A DNA stretch of 58,500 nt from Copromyces sp. CBS 386.78 (taxonomy: Eukaryota; Ascomycota; Sordariomycetes; Sordariales; Sordariaceae): positions 1-58,500 of the forward strand of contig MU839271.1 of the NCBI GenBank assembly GCA_030685235.1. The letters are read 5' to 3'. Shown piece by piece: positions 1 through 12,608 of the stretch (its first letter is position 1; every line of letters starts with the position of its first letter). The translations under genes and the position numbers were made by a program. The notes below the pieces were generated by a model, which was not told the DNA's origin, ran no database searches, and saw only the letters and a program-made list of their open reading frames with translations.

Positions 1-93
<93 letters not shown>

Positions 94-160
94 CATTATT
101 ATTTTCAATTTCATTTTTATTTTTATTTTATTTATAATTTTTTTTTTAATTTTTTTTTCT
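1..160. repeat. (TTA)n microsatellite and T-rich tail
   Basis: Perfect TTA/TAT trinucleotide repeat from 1 to 93, then imperfect ATTTT-type repeat to about 160. It abuts the end of the R1 copy, as the (AAAAT)n tract abuts R1 at 45661, so it is probably the simple-sequence tail of this R1 unit. Confidence 0.9.
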
Positions 161-162
161 CA

Positions 163-327
163 AGACCCGTTTGGTAAAAAACATTTAAACGAAGATTTCT
201 CGTTAAATAGAGGGTGTACGGACCTCTGGCCGGGTGCAAAATAACCGCTAAGAAATGGCGGTCATTTTGGTGCCCTTTTTATTTTCTGGGTTAGGGTTAT
301 TAGTGAAGAAAAAAACTTAGTCATTTT
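163..327 (-). repeat. R1 repeat copy in HelC
   Basis: One copy of the R1 repeat. On the minus strand it reads from a T-rich leader through two tandem CCCTAA units, a short inverted pair around GCCATTTCTTGGC, the block GAGGTCCGTGCGCC, and ends near ACGGGTCTT. Other copies are at 38641-38808, 40222-42725 (degenerate array), 45515-45662 and 52857-53020. No coding potential seen. Confidence 0.8.
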
Positions 328-354
328 GAACCTCGAGGATCTACGGCTGCCCAG

Positions 355-475
355 AATCACAGCCACAATCGCAGCCACAATCGCAGCTACAATCGCATTT
401 ACCGCGGTCGCTCGTCGCTTACCGCGGTCGCTCACCGCCGTCGCATTTACCGTAGTCGCATTCACGGTCGCATTC
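355..475. repeat. GC-rich 11-12-bp tandem repeats
   Basis: Imperfect tandem units of the types CAGCCACAATCG and ACCGCGGTCGC. They explain the overlapping Ala/Val/Thr-rich reading frames on both strands, which are not genes. Related TGCGATTGTGG-type units lie just inside the HelB 5' end near 15355-15400. Confidence 0.75.
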
Positions 476-864
476 CAAAAAAAAAAAAGCTCTTCTTTTC
501 GATTTTTCTCTACAATTAGACCTCGTAATATAATATAAAAAGTACCAAAATGACCGCATAATTAAAGCGAACATTTTAGCGGTTTTTTCATTTGGATGCA
601 TCTTTTCATTGAGAAGAAGTATTGCCGAAAGTTTGATATATAGGCCTCCCGAGTTTGGCAACTCGACAGAATTTCCTAATTGGGAATATAGGCTCCGCAA
701 TTAATTGCATTTGGCCCAATATAGATAGAACCGCCGCTCCTTCCAATTTCGGCGCTTCGATGGGTAGGCCTATAGACCACGCGACCTTTAGTACGGTTCT
801 TCCATAACACCTTTGAGCCCGCCCCGATCGAAGCGCCTCCACGGTGGAAGGATAGGCGTTTCAA

Positions 865-1905
865 TTAAGAATATTCTTCTTTTTTCCCCTTTGCGTCTTT
901 TCTAAAATTTAGCCCTAATAATTTCCGTTTCTTTATTCCTTTCCCTTATTTTTTATATAATTAATTCGGGTTATGTTACGTCGATATTAACCAATAGGAT
1001 TCTTTTAATTAAAATAGTTATAATATTTAAAAATATAATAACCTTTTTTAAAAAAACTTTTTTAGCTTAAATTTAATACTTTTAATATTAATTTTTAATT
1101 AATTCGTCGAAGATAATTATATAATTTCTATTTATTATTATTTTAATAGCCGCGCAAATTATTCTATATAAATTCTCCTTTAAAATATATTCGACGGCTT
1201 ACTTTATATTATTGTTCGAGCGCGTAGTAAATTTAGCGGCGATTTAGGCCCCCTTAATAATAAATTAATATTCGTAATTAGAAGAAATAAATTTCTTAAT
1301 AATAATAGTAGGTAAATAATAGAAGATAGCGTTAATTTTATTTAATAATTTCTGGATAATATTAACCTATTTCTTCGGCGTTTTTTAAATATCCTTTTTC
1401 AATTCCTTCGAAATATATTTCTTTAAATTGTCGAAATCCTTCCTAATAATAAATTAGGCTTTATTAACTTTATTTACTTTAAATATTATAGACTTATTTT
1501 TCTTTATAAAAGTTTTCGTAAATTCGAAAAGGAATTCTTAAACCTAATAACGGTCGTCGGTCATTATAGTAGTATAGTCCGAAATTTTATTCGCTATAGT
1601 AATAAATTTCTTTATAGTTTTATCGTTTTCTTCCGTTTTTTCCGAGGTTTTTATAGTAAGTACGGCGTTGGGGTCGTTGTATCCTAAAATACCTCCGAAG
1701 GGGTTGTAAACGCTATTTTCGAGCCTATTCGCACCTCCGTTAATTATTATCGGCAGTAATAGCTTAACGCTATTGCTACGGTCGTCGTAAGATATCGCGA
1801 AGGGGGTAAATGACCCTCCTGAGTCGATTGCCGTTGTCGGTTTTCGTTTTGGAGCACTTCTTGACCAGAAATCGGCGTTTCCGGTTGCGGCGTCGTTTTT
1901 TTTTT
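865..1905 (-). mobile_element. LINE L4, 5' end (Tad-like), RIP-degraded
   Basis: 5' part of a non-LTR retrotransposon on the minus strand. Starting near 1905 it matches the first kilobase of full-length L1 (from 5400) almost continuously, including the first block CGACGCC...GGAAACGCCG and the gag-like ORF1 N-terminus; stops replace many codons. It lies in the protease end of gypsy G2 and is cut at 864/865 by HelC. At the position where L1 carries MITE M1, L4 has the uninterrupted sequence (near 1185-1195), so it serves as the empty site. Confidence 0.85.
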
Positions 1906-1908
1906 TTT

Positions 1909-2345
1909 AGTATAAAAGAAATATAATCCTGGAAAGTAATTGTATTAATCTTATAGTCTATATTTACTACGTAGGAATATAAGAAATCGTTGCCGAATAA
2001 AATATTAGGTTCGAATTTATCTATTACCTAAGTTCCCTTCTTAAATTTTATCAAAGTTAGATAGCCTTCTTTATCGAAACCTTTTAAATAGACTTCGAAC
2101 GTAGCCTATTTAATTATTTTTATTACTCTATTACTAATTCCCTTAACTTTAATATACTTAACGTCGATACTATATACAAATATATTTAGGAAAGGCCTAC
2201 CGATTAAAGTTCTTCCTATTCTTAAGTCTATATAGACTTCGCTTATTTTACTTTTTAAATTAGGGCGAACGTTAACGCTTATATACGTAAAATTAGAAAT
2301 AAAGTTATTATCGATTTTAATTAATATTATTTATAGGGCTCCTTT
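1909..2345 (-). pseudogene. gypsy G2 protease region, RIP-degraded
   Basis: Minus-strand translation resembles the aspartic-protease domain following gag in fungal Ty3/gypsy elements, with recognisable stretches such as DLRIGRTLIGRPFLN and, nearer its end, GNDFLYSYVVNIDYKINT. Several TAA/TAG stops interrupt it. The frame ends at 1905 where LINE L4 is inserted. RT and integrase of G2 would lie further left, outside the window. The catalytic Asp-Ser-Gly was not located, so the domain assignment is by overall pattern. Confidence 0.6.
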
Positions 2346-4423
2346 TATTTAGAGGGGGGAAAATAACCTAATAATTAGTAGGGGGGAGACGCGCGGAATA
2401 AAGCATAATTTGTCCCCTACTAATTTACTTACTTAAATTAATTGATATATTTTTAAATGCCTAAAGAAAACATTTTATAATATTAGTATTTTTCTATAGT
2501 AATTGCAAATTCGTTATTCTAGAGCTAAAAGAAATAGTATACAGAAACGTTCGGCCTTTACGGCCTTCAAGGTAGTATATAATATTTTATACTATTATCT
2601 TTTAATTTTAGTACTAATACTTTTATAGTATTTACAATATCTTTTAAACGTTATTTATATAACGAAATAAACGTTTCCAAATTTACTATTATCCGAATTA
2701 TTGTTTTAAACTTCTATATCTATTATTTTTATAATGTAGTTTACTTAATAAAACCTATAATTATAATTTAGATCCTTATTACAATTTCTATCGCAACTAT
2801 AGTCCTTACTCCCATTATAGTTTCAATTATTATTATTATTTCTATCGCGGTTATAATTCCGGTTATAGTTATTATAGCCGTTATAATTATTATAGTTGCG
2901 GTCCCCGTCTTAGTTACGGTTACGATTACGATCCTTATTTCTATCCGAACAATTGCTTCGATTATCGTTTTTACGGTCGGAAAAACCGCGGTTCCTATTG
3001 CGTTTAAAATCGTTAAATCCTAATTTAGCGGTTACAATTAATATAGCGTTCGCTCTAAATATTTCTATTATATAATCTAAAAGCTCCTTTCTATCGATTA
3101 GGGCTTTAGAATATTATTTTATACAAAGGTCGAAGTTTGACCAAATTTATATTATAATGCTGTATTAATTTAATATTAAATCTTGGCCTATAGTATTTAT
3201 TGCGCGAATATACCGAAGCTACTTCTATACGTATAGGGTAAAAGTCATTTCGTTTCTATTAATTTTATATAATAAGAAGTAGCTATAGTTGAATTTAATT
3301 ATATCCGTAGTAGCGTTTAATTTAAATTAGTCTATTAATTTATTAAATAAAATATAAATCCCGTCTTTAATTGAGCTTTTCTTATTAAATATATTAATCT
3401 CGGTTAACTACTAGACTTTAACGGATCCCCCTAATAGGGTATAAAATATTTTTACTATTTACCGGCCTATTTTATTATTAATTCCATTATTTACGAAGGA
3501 TAAACTTATTCACTAAAAGTATAGATATCTATATAAGTATTACCCTTTAAGTCGGTAATAATACTAATATTATCGGGGTTTAACGCCGTAGGGTTGAAGA
3601 AGCCAATTTCCTCTTTTTTTAATTTTTTAATATTCTTCCTCCTCTTCGTCGTCGGTAAAATTAAGATTATTTTTCTATAATTAATATTACAAAAGTCGCT
3701 TTCGTTCTTCTTACTATTTCCATTACCTTTACTATTTACGCTATTACGCTAGGTAAAAGTAGGGTTATTCTCTTGCCTAAACGCGGTCCGGGCAATTCGT
3801 ATTTAGAAGGTAGGAAGCTTATTCTTTCCCTAATAATCGTTTACCTAATCTTCTACGGAAATCGGGGTATATCTCTCGCCCGTTACCTTTAACCAGTTTA
3901 TAATAGTTAAAGGAAATATATGATATAAATAGAAAATATTGAATTGAAATTCGAAGTAGTAGTAATTACGAAAGTCGAACGAAGGGTTAGCCAAAATATA
4001 TATTATACTATAGAAATAACTATAATTAATATTAAAGATATATAATTATTCGGTAAATAGAATCGGTTTAAATAATAAATTTTTAGCTTTAAAGTTTCCT
4101 TATTTAATATAATTAAATAGCTAAAATTTAAATTTAAAACCCGTAATAAAGGGAACTAAAGCCGCCTTAAGTTCTACGTAGCGTTCTACTTATATTAGTT
4201 TAAACTATACGTTTTAAACCGGTATAGAGGAAGTTCGAAGGGGGGCGCTAATAACTTGCGGTACAGATAATCTATTTCGAATAGAAATTTTACTATAAAC
4301 TAAGCGAGGGGATTCGGGTATATCCTCTAATATAGTACGAAATTTATTATACAGTACAATTTTATTCGAAGGAAACTAATTACGTAACGTTAATTTCGAC
4401 GTAAATAATCTTTCGCTTTATAA
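2346..4423 (-). pseudogene. gypsy G2 gag (C-terminal and middle part)
   Basis: Degenerate minus-strand gag. A low-complexity Asn/Arg/Tyr-rich segment at about 2760-2990 resembles the Asn/Gly-rich C-terminus of gag in G3 (about 48600-48750). Stops are frequent throughout and no reading frame above 60 codons survives. The frame is interrupted at 4423/4424 by HelA and seems to resume at 42831. Assignment rests on order (gag upstream of a protease-like frame) and composition. Confidence 0.5.
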
Positions 4424-4508
4424 TTGAAACGCCCATCCTTCTACCGTGGAAGCGCTGAGGTCGGGCTCACCAAAGGTGTTATAGAAGAACCGCACCAAAG
4501 GTCGTGGT

Positions 4509-4816
4509 TATCACGGTGCAAAGGCACAAGGTAGGTAAGAATATACGTAATTGCACGAAGGAGCAAGAGGAAAGGTTCAAGGGTGTGATCCCAGACTGGT
4601 CTTTATAGAGGCCAATCTAGGAAATTAACTCTACAGCAATCTTATAAGTGCTATAGAACTAGTACGACCTATATAGCGATAGCGATAATAAGGCTATTAT
4701 AGCCTTCTACAAAGGCTGTAATAGCCTTATACTATATTCGGAGCTATAGCCTAATCTTCAATTCCAATAACTACCAACCGTATACTCTAAACCGTTATAA
4801 GGCTAACCCTATAATA
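4509..4816 (-). repeat. G1 3' LTR
   Basis: 308-bp LTR starting TATCACGG (from TGTCACGG) and ending CTATAATA on the plus strand; aligned without gaps at its start to the LTR at 39744-40051. Internal hairpin-like segment around GGCTATTATAGCC. Just inside lies CCGGGGTAG on the minus strand, the likely polypurine tract. It is less RIP-mutated than its partner. Confidence 0.88.
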
Positions 4817-5386
4817 CTACCCCGGACTAAAAAAAAATTATATAATTAATTAATAATATATAAAACGATCGAAATACTTATTAATTGTTTAATTTACTTT
4901 ATAAAAGCTTTTATAACTGTTATTACTTTGCGTAGCAACCTCCTTAATCCTCTATACCCTATATTTCCCGTTAATACCGGCTAATCTGCTCTTACCTCTA
5001 TTAGTAGCGGTTAATTTACTTTTATTAATTACCGGTCCGTTTTTACTACTTTACGCCGCTTTTTTATAATAATCTAATTTAGCGGCGCTAATTCGTTTAA
5101 GTAACTCTCGTAGAATTTCTATACTACTTCCGGGTATATTATAACGTTAACCCGTTTTTATTAATTTAGTACGTATAACGGTACTTATAGGATATAATAT
5201 TCCTATCGTCTATTTTTTAAATTCCTTTTATATCCGCTTATACTATTAAAATTTTATTCAATAGAATTTTTCCCATTATCCGTCTACTTTATAATCTTCC
5301 TTTAATTTGCCTTTATATCCCTTTCAATATATCCTTCCTAAAATTTTACTTTATTAATATAGAATATAAGATTATACTTTATATTA
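4817..5386 (-). pseudogene. G1 distal pol region
   Basis: AT-rich sequence between the 3' LTR and LINE L1, minus strand. By position it should encode the C-terminal end of the integrase polyprotein. The translation is full of stops and I recognise no domain; a chromodomain was looked for and not found. Confidence 0.4.
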
Positions 5387-5399
5387 ATTAGGAGTCGAA
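5387..5399. repeat. Left TSD of LINE L1
   Basis: 13-bp ATTAGGAGTCGAA, repeated at 12596-12608. It shows that L1 is complete at both ends and inserted by target-primed reverse transcription. Confidence 0.9.
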
Positions 5400-5419
5400 A
5401 AAAACGACGCCGAAACCGG

Positions 5420-7560
5420 AAACGCCGATTTCTAGTCAGGAAGTGCTCCAAAACGAAAACCGATAACGGCAATCGACTTAAGAGGGTTATTTACCCCCTC
5501 CGCGATATCTTGCAACGATAATAACGATAGTATTAAGCCGTCGCTACCGATAACGATTAATAAAAATGCAAATAGGTTTGAAAATAGCGTCCATAACCCC
5601 TTCGAAAGCATTTTAGGATACAACGACCCTAACGCCGCACTTACTACAAAGATTTCGGAGAAGATAAAGGAAGATAATAAAATTATAAAGAAATTTATTG
5701 CTATAACGAATAAAACTACAAACTACGCCGCTGTAACGACCGACGACCGTTATTAAGTTCGAGAATTCCTTTTCGAATTCGCGAAAACTTTTACAAAGAA
5801 AAGTAGGTCCAAAATACCTAAAGTAAATAAGGCCGCCGAAGCCTAATTTATTATTAGGAAGGATATTAATAATTTAAAGAAATTTATTTCGAAGGAAATA
5901 AAGAAAAATATTTAAGAAGCGCCGAAGAAATAGGTTAATATTGTCCGGAAATCGTTAAATAGGGTTAGTACTTCCCTCTACTACTTACTTACCATTATTA
6001 TTAAAAAATTTATCCCTTCTAATTACAAACGCTAATTTACTATTAAAAGGGTTTAAATTACCGCCGAATTTACTATACGTTCGAACGATAATATAAAGAG
6101 AATGTCTTTTCGCACCGTAGCGAATGTCTTTTCGCACCGTTATCAAAAATACCACCAAGTATAACTTTACCAAACAACAAGTTGTCAGTATGAAGATAAT
6201 ATCAGAATTTTTGTAATTTTCTACTCTATTTTATAGTCCAATTGCTATAAATACATTTATCTAAAGGAAAGACTCAATTCAAATATTCTAAATCTAAAGT
6301 AAATAAATAGTTTTTTCTTCTTTTATTGTATACTAAGGGCTATAGAGGGCGCCTAAATACGCCCAACACATCATATTATACAAGAAAAATAAATAAAAAT
6401 TCCGATGTACTTTTTATATGCTACGGCCTTAATTTGGCTAAGTTACCTCTAAAAGCCTTTTTTAATTACGGTGCGAAAAGACATTTGCTACGGTGCGAAA
6501 AGACTTTCTCAATATAAAATAGGCCGTCGAAGGCGCCTTAAAAGAGAATCTATATAAAATAGTCCGCGCAACTATTAAGATAGTAACGAACGGAAACTAC
6601 GTAATTATCTTTAACGAACTAATTAAAAATTAATATTAGAAGTATTAAATTTAAATTAAAAAAGTCTTTAGAAAAGAGGCCGTTATATCCTTAAATATTA
6701 TAGCCCTTTTAATTAAAGGAGTCTCGTAGGCTAATATTAATACGAAATAACCTAAATCGGTTATATAGGAAATAAGGGAAAAAAATAAGGAGGCGGAAAT
6801 TATTCGGGCTAAACTTTAAAAGAGATACAAAGGGGAGGAGAGAAAAATACTCTTAATAGAAATCGCGACTACGAAAGCTATAATTTTCCTCTAAGAGAAT
6901 TTTTTCCTCTAGGACGGCGGTATATACGTATACGAATTATTCTAAATTACGGCTTCCGCCCAATAGTATTTTAAATATTAGTATTTTGGATATATAGCGA
7001 AATTCTATCGCTAGGAGGACGCTTATAACCGTTATAATAAAATTAAATATAAAGGGCCGTATATAGGAAAAGAGAATTACCTTTCGAATAAGGATAATTC
7101 CCTAATTTTTTGTAAACTATATAGGAAATCGGGGTATTCGCTTTCAATAAAAAGAAATACCTACTTATAAGAATAATTTACGCGAAAGCATTTATCGACT
7201 ACGTTGAAAGGCCTTATAATTTTATTATTTACAAAGGATTAATTAAACTAGTATTAAAGCCGACAATAGAATTGGAAAAGGATATTATAATCCCCAACGC
7301 CCCCTTTAATTCCTATTTAATTACGACTTTAAAGAAATTATTTATAGGAAGAGGAAAAAGAGGCCGTTCTAAGAAGATTAGAGGCGGCTTTCGGCCGAAA
7401 TTTATAAGTATAAACTTAATAAATATTTATATCCACTCCTAGAATGTAAGCGACTATACCCGTACTAATTCTATCGTTATTATACCTTCGGCCGCCACTA
7501 TTACCTTTAAAGAAACAATACCCCCCTAGCCCGCCGCTAGATTAAAAGGAAGCCTTTTAT
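5420..7560 (+). pseudogene. L1 ORF1, gag-like
   Basis: Degenerate first frame of LINE L1, interrupted by MITE M1 at 6098-6510. Near its end (about 7450-7520) a decayed CCHC zinc-knuckle pattern can be read in which several Cys codons are now Tyr. Tad-type ORF1 proteins bind nucleic acid through such knuckles. No frame longer than about 60 codons survives. The 63-codon frame at 6326-6517 lies in M1 and is not a gene. Confidence 0.55.
6098..6510 (+). mobile_element. MITE M1, hAT-like, 8-bp TSD
   Basis: 413-bp element with about 43-bp TIRs (6098-6140 and 6468-6510) and TSD AATATAAA at 6090-6097 and 6511-6518. LINE L4 has the same site without the element. Each TIR contains two tandem copies of a unit ending CTTTTCGCACCGT. 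TIRs begin GAG, as in M2-M4. No transposase frame. An 8-bp TSD fits the hAT superfamily; Mutator-like elements (8-11 bp) are less likely with such short TIRs. Confidence 0.88.
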
Positions 7561-7649
7561 ACAGTAATTAATAATTTAATTAAAAATATTCTATTAGAAT
7601 ATAGGGAAATTGTACGAAAGAGGGAAAACGCTATTCGAATAGGAAGAGA

Positions 7650-10600
7650 CCTATAATATTATAGTAATTTAAAAACCGGGTAAAAATTTAAATAAGGATA
7701 TTTACCGGCTGAAGAACGGTAGATATTATAATATCGATTATTTAGAGAAAGGTAAAATAATAATTTACGTAAATAAGAAGTAGAATTTAAAAGACCTAAA
7801 TTTCCGGGTTAAGAAAAATTAGACTACGGCAATATTAAAGAATCTACGAAAACCGATAACCGTTTACTCTATTTACTCCTTTATCTTCTTTTAAGGTACG
7901 CTAAAATATTAATAGGGGTTTCCCCTCCTCGAACTCCTCAAAGAAAGACCTCCGGCCGGCTAATATATAATTATAGGGGACTATAACCTCTATTACCCTA
8001 ATTAGAATTTGGAAAATAGAATTAGCCCGGGCACTGTAAAATTATTTACGTAGGTACGGCAATAGAAATTTAACTTCGTTACCTCTTATAAGGAATTAAT
8101 AAGGTTTAAAAATATAATTAGAAGAGAGAAAAATAAAATAGTTAATTATATATAAGTTTTATAGGGTATTGAAGTCGAATATTAGGGAATACAACGGTAC
8201 GGGTAAACGGGTTCGGACTATTACCCTTAAAAAGTCTAAATTTAAATAAAAAAAAAGAAATAGGAAAGCGGAAATAAAGGAAAAGTTTAATTAGAATTTT
8301 ATAAACGCGGAAAAGGTACGGGAAGCGGTAGAAAAACGAATATCAATCCTAAGGGGGATCGAAACGGTAGAGGAATTCGAGCTAGGATTTAACAAGTTTA
8401 ACGGCGAATTTATCAATATTGCGGAAGAATTTATCTTATACTAAAAGAGAGGTTAGGGAAAATAAATAGATTAATAGAATTTAAAATATAAAATAATAAC
8501 AAAGGAAATATAGCGGAAATAATAAATTTAATTTAGGAATTAAATACCTTTAAATTAAAGAGAATTTATAGAAGCGGCGATAAAAAAGAAGAAATTTATT
8601 ATAAAGATTTAGAGAACGAAGCAATATAATTATATTATAAGCGTATTAAAAGACCCAAATAAATTTTAATTATTAAAAAAGTAGGCTAAAATATAAAACT
8701 ATTACCCAATAAATCCGCTAAAATTACTACCCTTCAAATAAAACGAGCGGGCGAACGAAGTCGAAGATTATAGTAGTAAAATAAATATCCTTGCCGACCG
8801 TTTCTTCCCGAAAGTAGAAGTCCTAACAAATTATTTACTAAATTAAATTTAATTATTAAATAGTAATACCCTAATACCTATTAATAACTTAATTATTAAG
8901 GAGGATATTTAGGAAATCTTTTCGAAGATAGCGCTTAATAAAGTACCGGGTATCGATTAATTCTTAAATAAATTCTTAAAAATATATAGGGAATTATTTA
9001 AATAGGCGATAGCAGCTTTTGCTATAGCGAGCCTCCGGTTCGGATATTTCCCCTAATAGTTTAAAAATACGAAAATAATTATTCTTAAAAAACTTAGAAA
9101 AAGCGCCGAATAATAAAAATTAGCCGGGGTATAGTAGCTTATATCGCTTTTAAATAATATTAGAAAAATCTTCGAAGCCTTTATAGCTAAGAAGTTAACG
9201 TAAGTAGCGGAAGAGTATAATTTCCTCCCGGAAGGTTAAATAGGCAACTAAATAAGCCGTTTAACCGAATTCGCCGTCCGAATAATTATTAATACAATTT
9301 ATATAATATAAAAGCTTAAAGCTATAACGTTTCTTATACTCTTCGATCTAAAAAGCGTATTTAATAAAATTAATTATAAATAACTCTTATATACGCTATA
9401 GGAAATATAATTCCCAAAATAAATCCTCTAATAAATTAATAATTTCGTTACCGGAAAAAAAAGTTCTCTTTTCTTCGATAATAAAATTTCCTAACTTTAT
9501 AATATCGTAGTAAACGTATTATAAAGTTCCCCCCTCTTATTAATCCTTTTATTCTCTTTATTACCTTATTATACTACAAATTAACTACTATCTAAAATAT
9601 AATTACCGTTAGCTTTACCGATAATACTAATATTATCGCAATAGTTAAAATTACCGAAGAAAATTATTAAACGCTCTAAATAATATAGGATATTTATTCG
9701 GGTTAAGTAATTAAAAGAAAGATAAAATTCGAAATAAATAAAATAGAATTTATATATTTTATACGGACGAAGGAATTAAGAACGGAAATTCTCCGAATTA
9801 AAGGAATCGTATTTAAATTAATAGAATCGATTGAATTCTTTAGGGTTTAGCTAAATTAGAAATTTAATTACTGAATATACGCGGAGGTAATAAAAAAAAA
9901 GATAATTATATAAATAAATATACTAATATAATTAGTAGCGAAAATTTAGGGTTACTCTTTTATATAAGCGAAAGAAATTTATACTAAGTATATTCGGAGT
10001 ATAATCGTATATAGAGTATCAACCTTCTATTAACCGACTAAAATCTATAGTAAATTACGAAAAATAGTAATTAAATTAATTAAATACTAAACTAAATATT
10101 TAAGAATTATCGCCGGGGCGTATAAAGCTATATTAATAAAGAATTTAAAAATGGAAACCTTTTATCTACCGTTCGACCTCTATTTTAATAAACGGGTTAG
10201 AACCTTCGAAAAAAGGTTTACCCATACAAATTAAATAGGGTTCGTCTAAAGGATTATAATTTAAATAATTAACTGTATTTAAATAAGGAGAGTAAAAAGT
10301 CGGCTACCCGCCGATAAATTAAAAAGCAATACTACTAAAGTTAAATAGACTAAAGAATAAATACTAATAAAGAAACTTCTAGTAATTATAATAAATTTAC
10401 CCCTAATAATGGAAGCGCTGCCGCTCCTATTATAAGTATTAAAATTAACTATTATAAATTATAAAAGGTAATTAAAAGAAGTAATAATAAGAAAATAGGT
10501 ATTATATTATAACTACTAATTAGCGGTGGTAGTAATTAAATTAGGCCGACGGTACGAATTTACTATCGCCGACTTTAATCTAAAATTTAGCAATAATATT

Positions 10601-12500
10601 ATAAAATAATATATAGTTAATATAAAAATAAAAAAAAGAAGGCTTAATAACCGGAAGATAATAACGAATAATACTTATTATTTAAAACGAAGAATTCCTT
10701 TCTTACCTAAGTAAAGACAAAGGTTATAAACTTCCGATCCTTCTTCTTCCGGAAGAAAATTCTAGATATTATAACGCTAATCTATTCTTATAATATAAGT
10801 AAAAAAACTTTTATATATATTGTCCTAAACTATTTATAAATAGCCGACTATTAAATAATAATAACTAATTAGCCATAAACGAAAGAAAAATTCTAAATTT
10901 ATTTGGACGATAAAACCCGAATTAAAAGAATCCTTTCGTAAATATTATAATTTAGTAAATTAAATAAATACTGTTTAATAATCGCATTAGAAGGAGAGTA
11001 GCATAATAAATTCGCGTAATATTCGTAAATATATTCAATTATAATATTAGAATAAAAGAATATAAGAAAGACGGGAAGAAGAGGAATTAAATTATACTAA
11101 TTATAATAATTATTTAATTACGAAAATAATACTAAAATAATTAATTAACGTTCTTTGTAAACGAAGAGTTCGCGGAATATATTAAATATTAACTCTTAAT
11201 GTTTAATAATTTTACAATATTATTAAACTTAATCTTCATTAGCTGGAGGGGGATTAATAGGGCTATTAATTATTATTAAAGAACTAATATTAATATTTCC
11301 TCTATTAAAACCGAAAACGGGAACGGAAGGACAATCGGCCAAGAATATCTTACAATATCCTTTATATTAGTAATCTTCGACCTTTATATTCTAATAGCGA
11401 AGAAAGATATTAAAATTATACGGGAGACCGTCCGCAATTAAATATTTACGTACGTTCTTAAAGAAATTAATATAACTATTATAAAAACGACGAATTAAAG
11501 GACCGATATTATTCTAAGAATAGAATAAAATAATAACCGTAATTTAAACGGCGTTATATTTATTATAATAACTTAACGGAATATTTAATATATATTTCGT
11601 ATTAGTAATAAAATAAGTAACGCTCTATTTACCGGTATTTCGAAGAATATTAAAAAAGAAAACGAAAAAAAAACCGCAAGAGGAAATTTACTTTTAATAT
11701 TAACGTAATAAATATACTCTACGAAGAATATATAAAATATAATTATATTAAAGGATAGGGTATTATAAATATAATCGGTAAATTTTAAACTATAATAAAA
11801 GTAGGGAACGTAATAGATAATACTATTAATATAATTAGTAGGGAAAAGGGGAAATAAACGTAAAAATAAGAAGGACTTATCAGCCGGGAACAAAGTTAAA
11901 GGCGGGGTTAAAAATTAATACCCGGATAAAGGCCTAGAATTCGGGCGCTAGGGAAAAAGGGGACGTAGGGGAATAAAAGAATTTAAAGGACAAGGAATCT
12001 ATTATACGGACAAAATCGATATTATACTCAATATACTACAATTAATACAAATCGCAAAGCCTAAAAGGTTGGATATATAGCCGGGAAAACGGTCGGGAGT
12101 ATAGCTAATAGAAGAGGACGCTATCTTAAAAATTAGTTAAATAAGGAAAAAGGGAAAATTCGAAAAAATAGCGGCGGGGAGGAGTTCTTATATAGAAGGA
12201 AAGAAAGGGCCCTTACGCTTATACAAACTTTAATAGAGTTAAAGGAATTTAAAGATAATAACGAAGCGGAAATAAAAATAAACGATAAGGAAGGGACAAT
12301 TACTATAAGCGGTTTAGGAAGAAGGAGCGGCGTACGAAAGCGGTATTTTAATTATTCTAATATTGGATCGAAGGCGGTAGAAGGGAAGTAGCTTATTTAT
12401 TAAAGTAGTAAGTAAATACCGCTATAAATAGAATCGAAATAGAGCAGGCGCGATTTATTCGCGACCGAAAGGAGTTAGCGGTTTTTATTTAACGGCGCTT
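7650..12500 (+). pseudogene. L1 ORF2, endonuclease-reverse transcriptase
   Basis: Degenerate ORF2 of LINE L1. The RT active site can be read at 9611-9640 as SFTDNTNIIA, where LINE RTs have F-x-D-D; the second Asp is now Asn. About 100 bp upstream (9500-9545) the translation preserves a decayed QGSPL motif. An endonuclease domain is expected at about 7650-8300 but was not resolved residue by residue. The distal part (10500-12400) is where RNase H and a C-terminal knuckle would lie, and it is too decayed to call. The 102-codon minus frame at 11585-11893 is a shadow of this region. Confidence 0.7.
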
Positions 12501-12595
12501 ATCGCCGTACAGTTTCCTCTAGAGAACTAGGAAAAGTACCCCATGCAAATAAAGCGCTATAGATAAGTAGTATAGGGAATAAGACTATTATTATA

Positions 12596-12608
12596 ATTAG
12601 GAGTCGAA
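12596..12608. repeat. Right TSD of LINE L1
   Basis: Exact copy of the 13 bp at 5387-5399, directly after the ATT-repeat tail. Confidence 0.9.

Larger units (their letters stand above)
1..864 (-). mobile_element. Helitron HelC, 5' part
   Basis: Non-autonomous Helitron on the minus strand; its 5' end is at 864 and the body runs off the left edge. The terminal roughly 260 bp (about 600-864) match the 5' ends of HelA (4424) and HelB (14959): each starts TTGAAACGCC and shares the block around GGAAGGAGCGGCGGTT. It sits in LINE L4: the L4 reading frame stops at ...TTCTTAA and Helitron sequence begins at once, matching insertion between A and T without TSD. Inside are GC-rich 11-12-bp tandem repeats (about 355-475) and one R1 copy. 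Short reading frames across 262-864 are low-complexity or terminal-repeat translations and are not genes. Confidence 0.75.
5400..12595 (+). mobile_element. LINE L1, full length, Tad-like
   Basis: 7.2-kb non-LTR retrotransposon between 13-bp TSDs; 6.8 kb without MITE M1, about the length of Tad1-clade elements. The 5' end equals that of L4; the 3' end is (ATT)n after a block with CGCGACCGAAAGGAG that also ends L2 and L3. Two degenerate frames: gag-like ORF1 (about 5420-7560) and ORF2 with endonuclease and RT (about 7650-12500). RIP stops occur every few dozen codons. Clade assignment is inferred from length, two-ORF layout and fungal context. Confidence 0.88.

Noticed and set aside
290..300. 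Telomere or interstitial telomeric array
   Set aside because: Only two CCCTAA units per R1 copy, always at the same place in the repeat.
262..864. Cluster of 60-90-codon frames on both strands as small genes
   Set aside because: They translate tandem repeats and the Helitron 5' terminal block, which recurs non-coding at 4424 and 14959.
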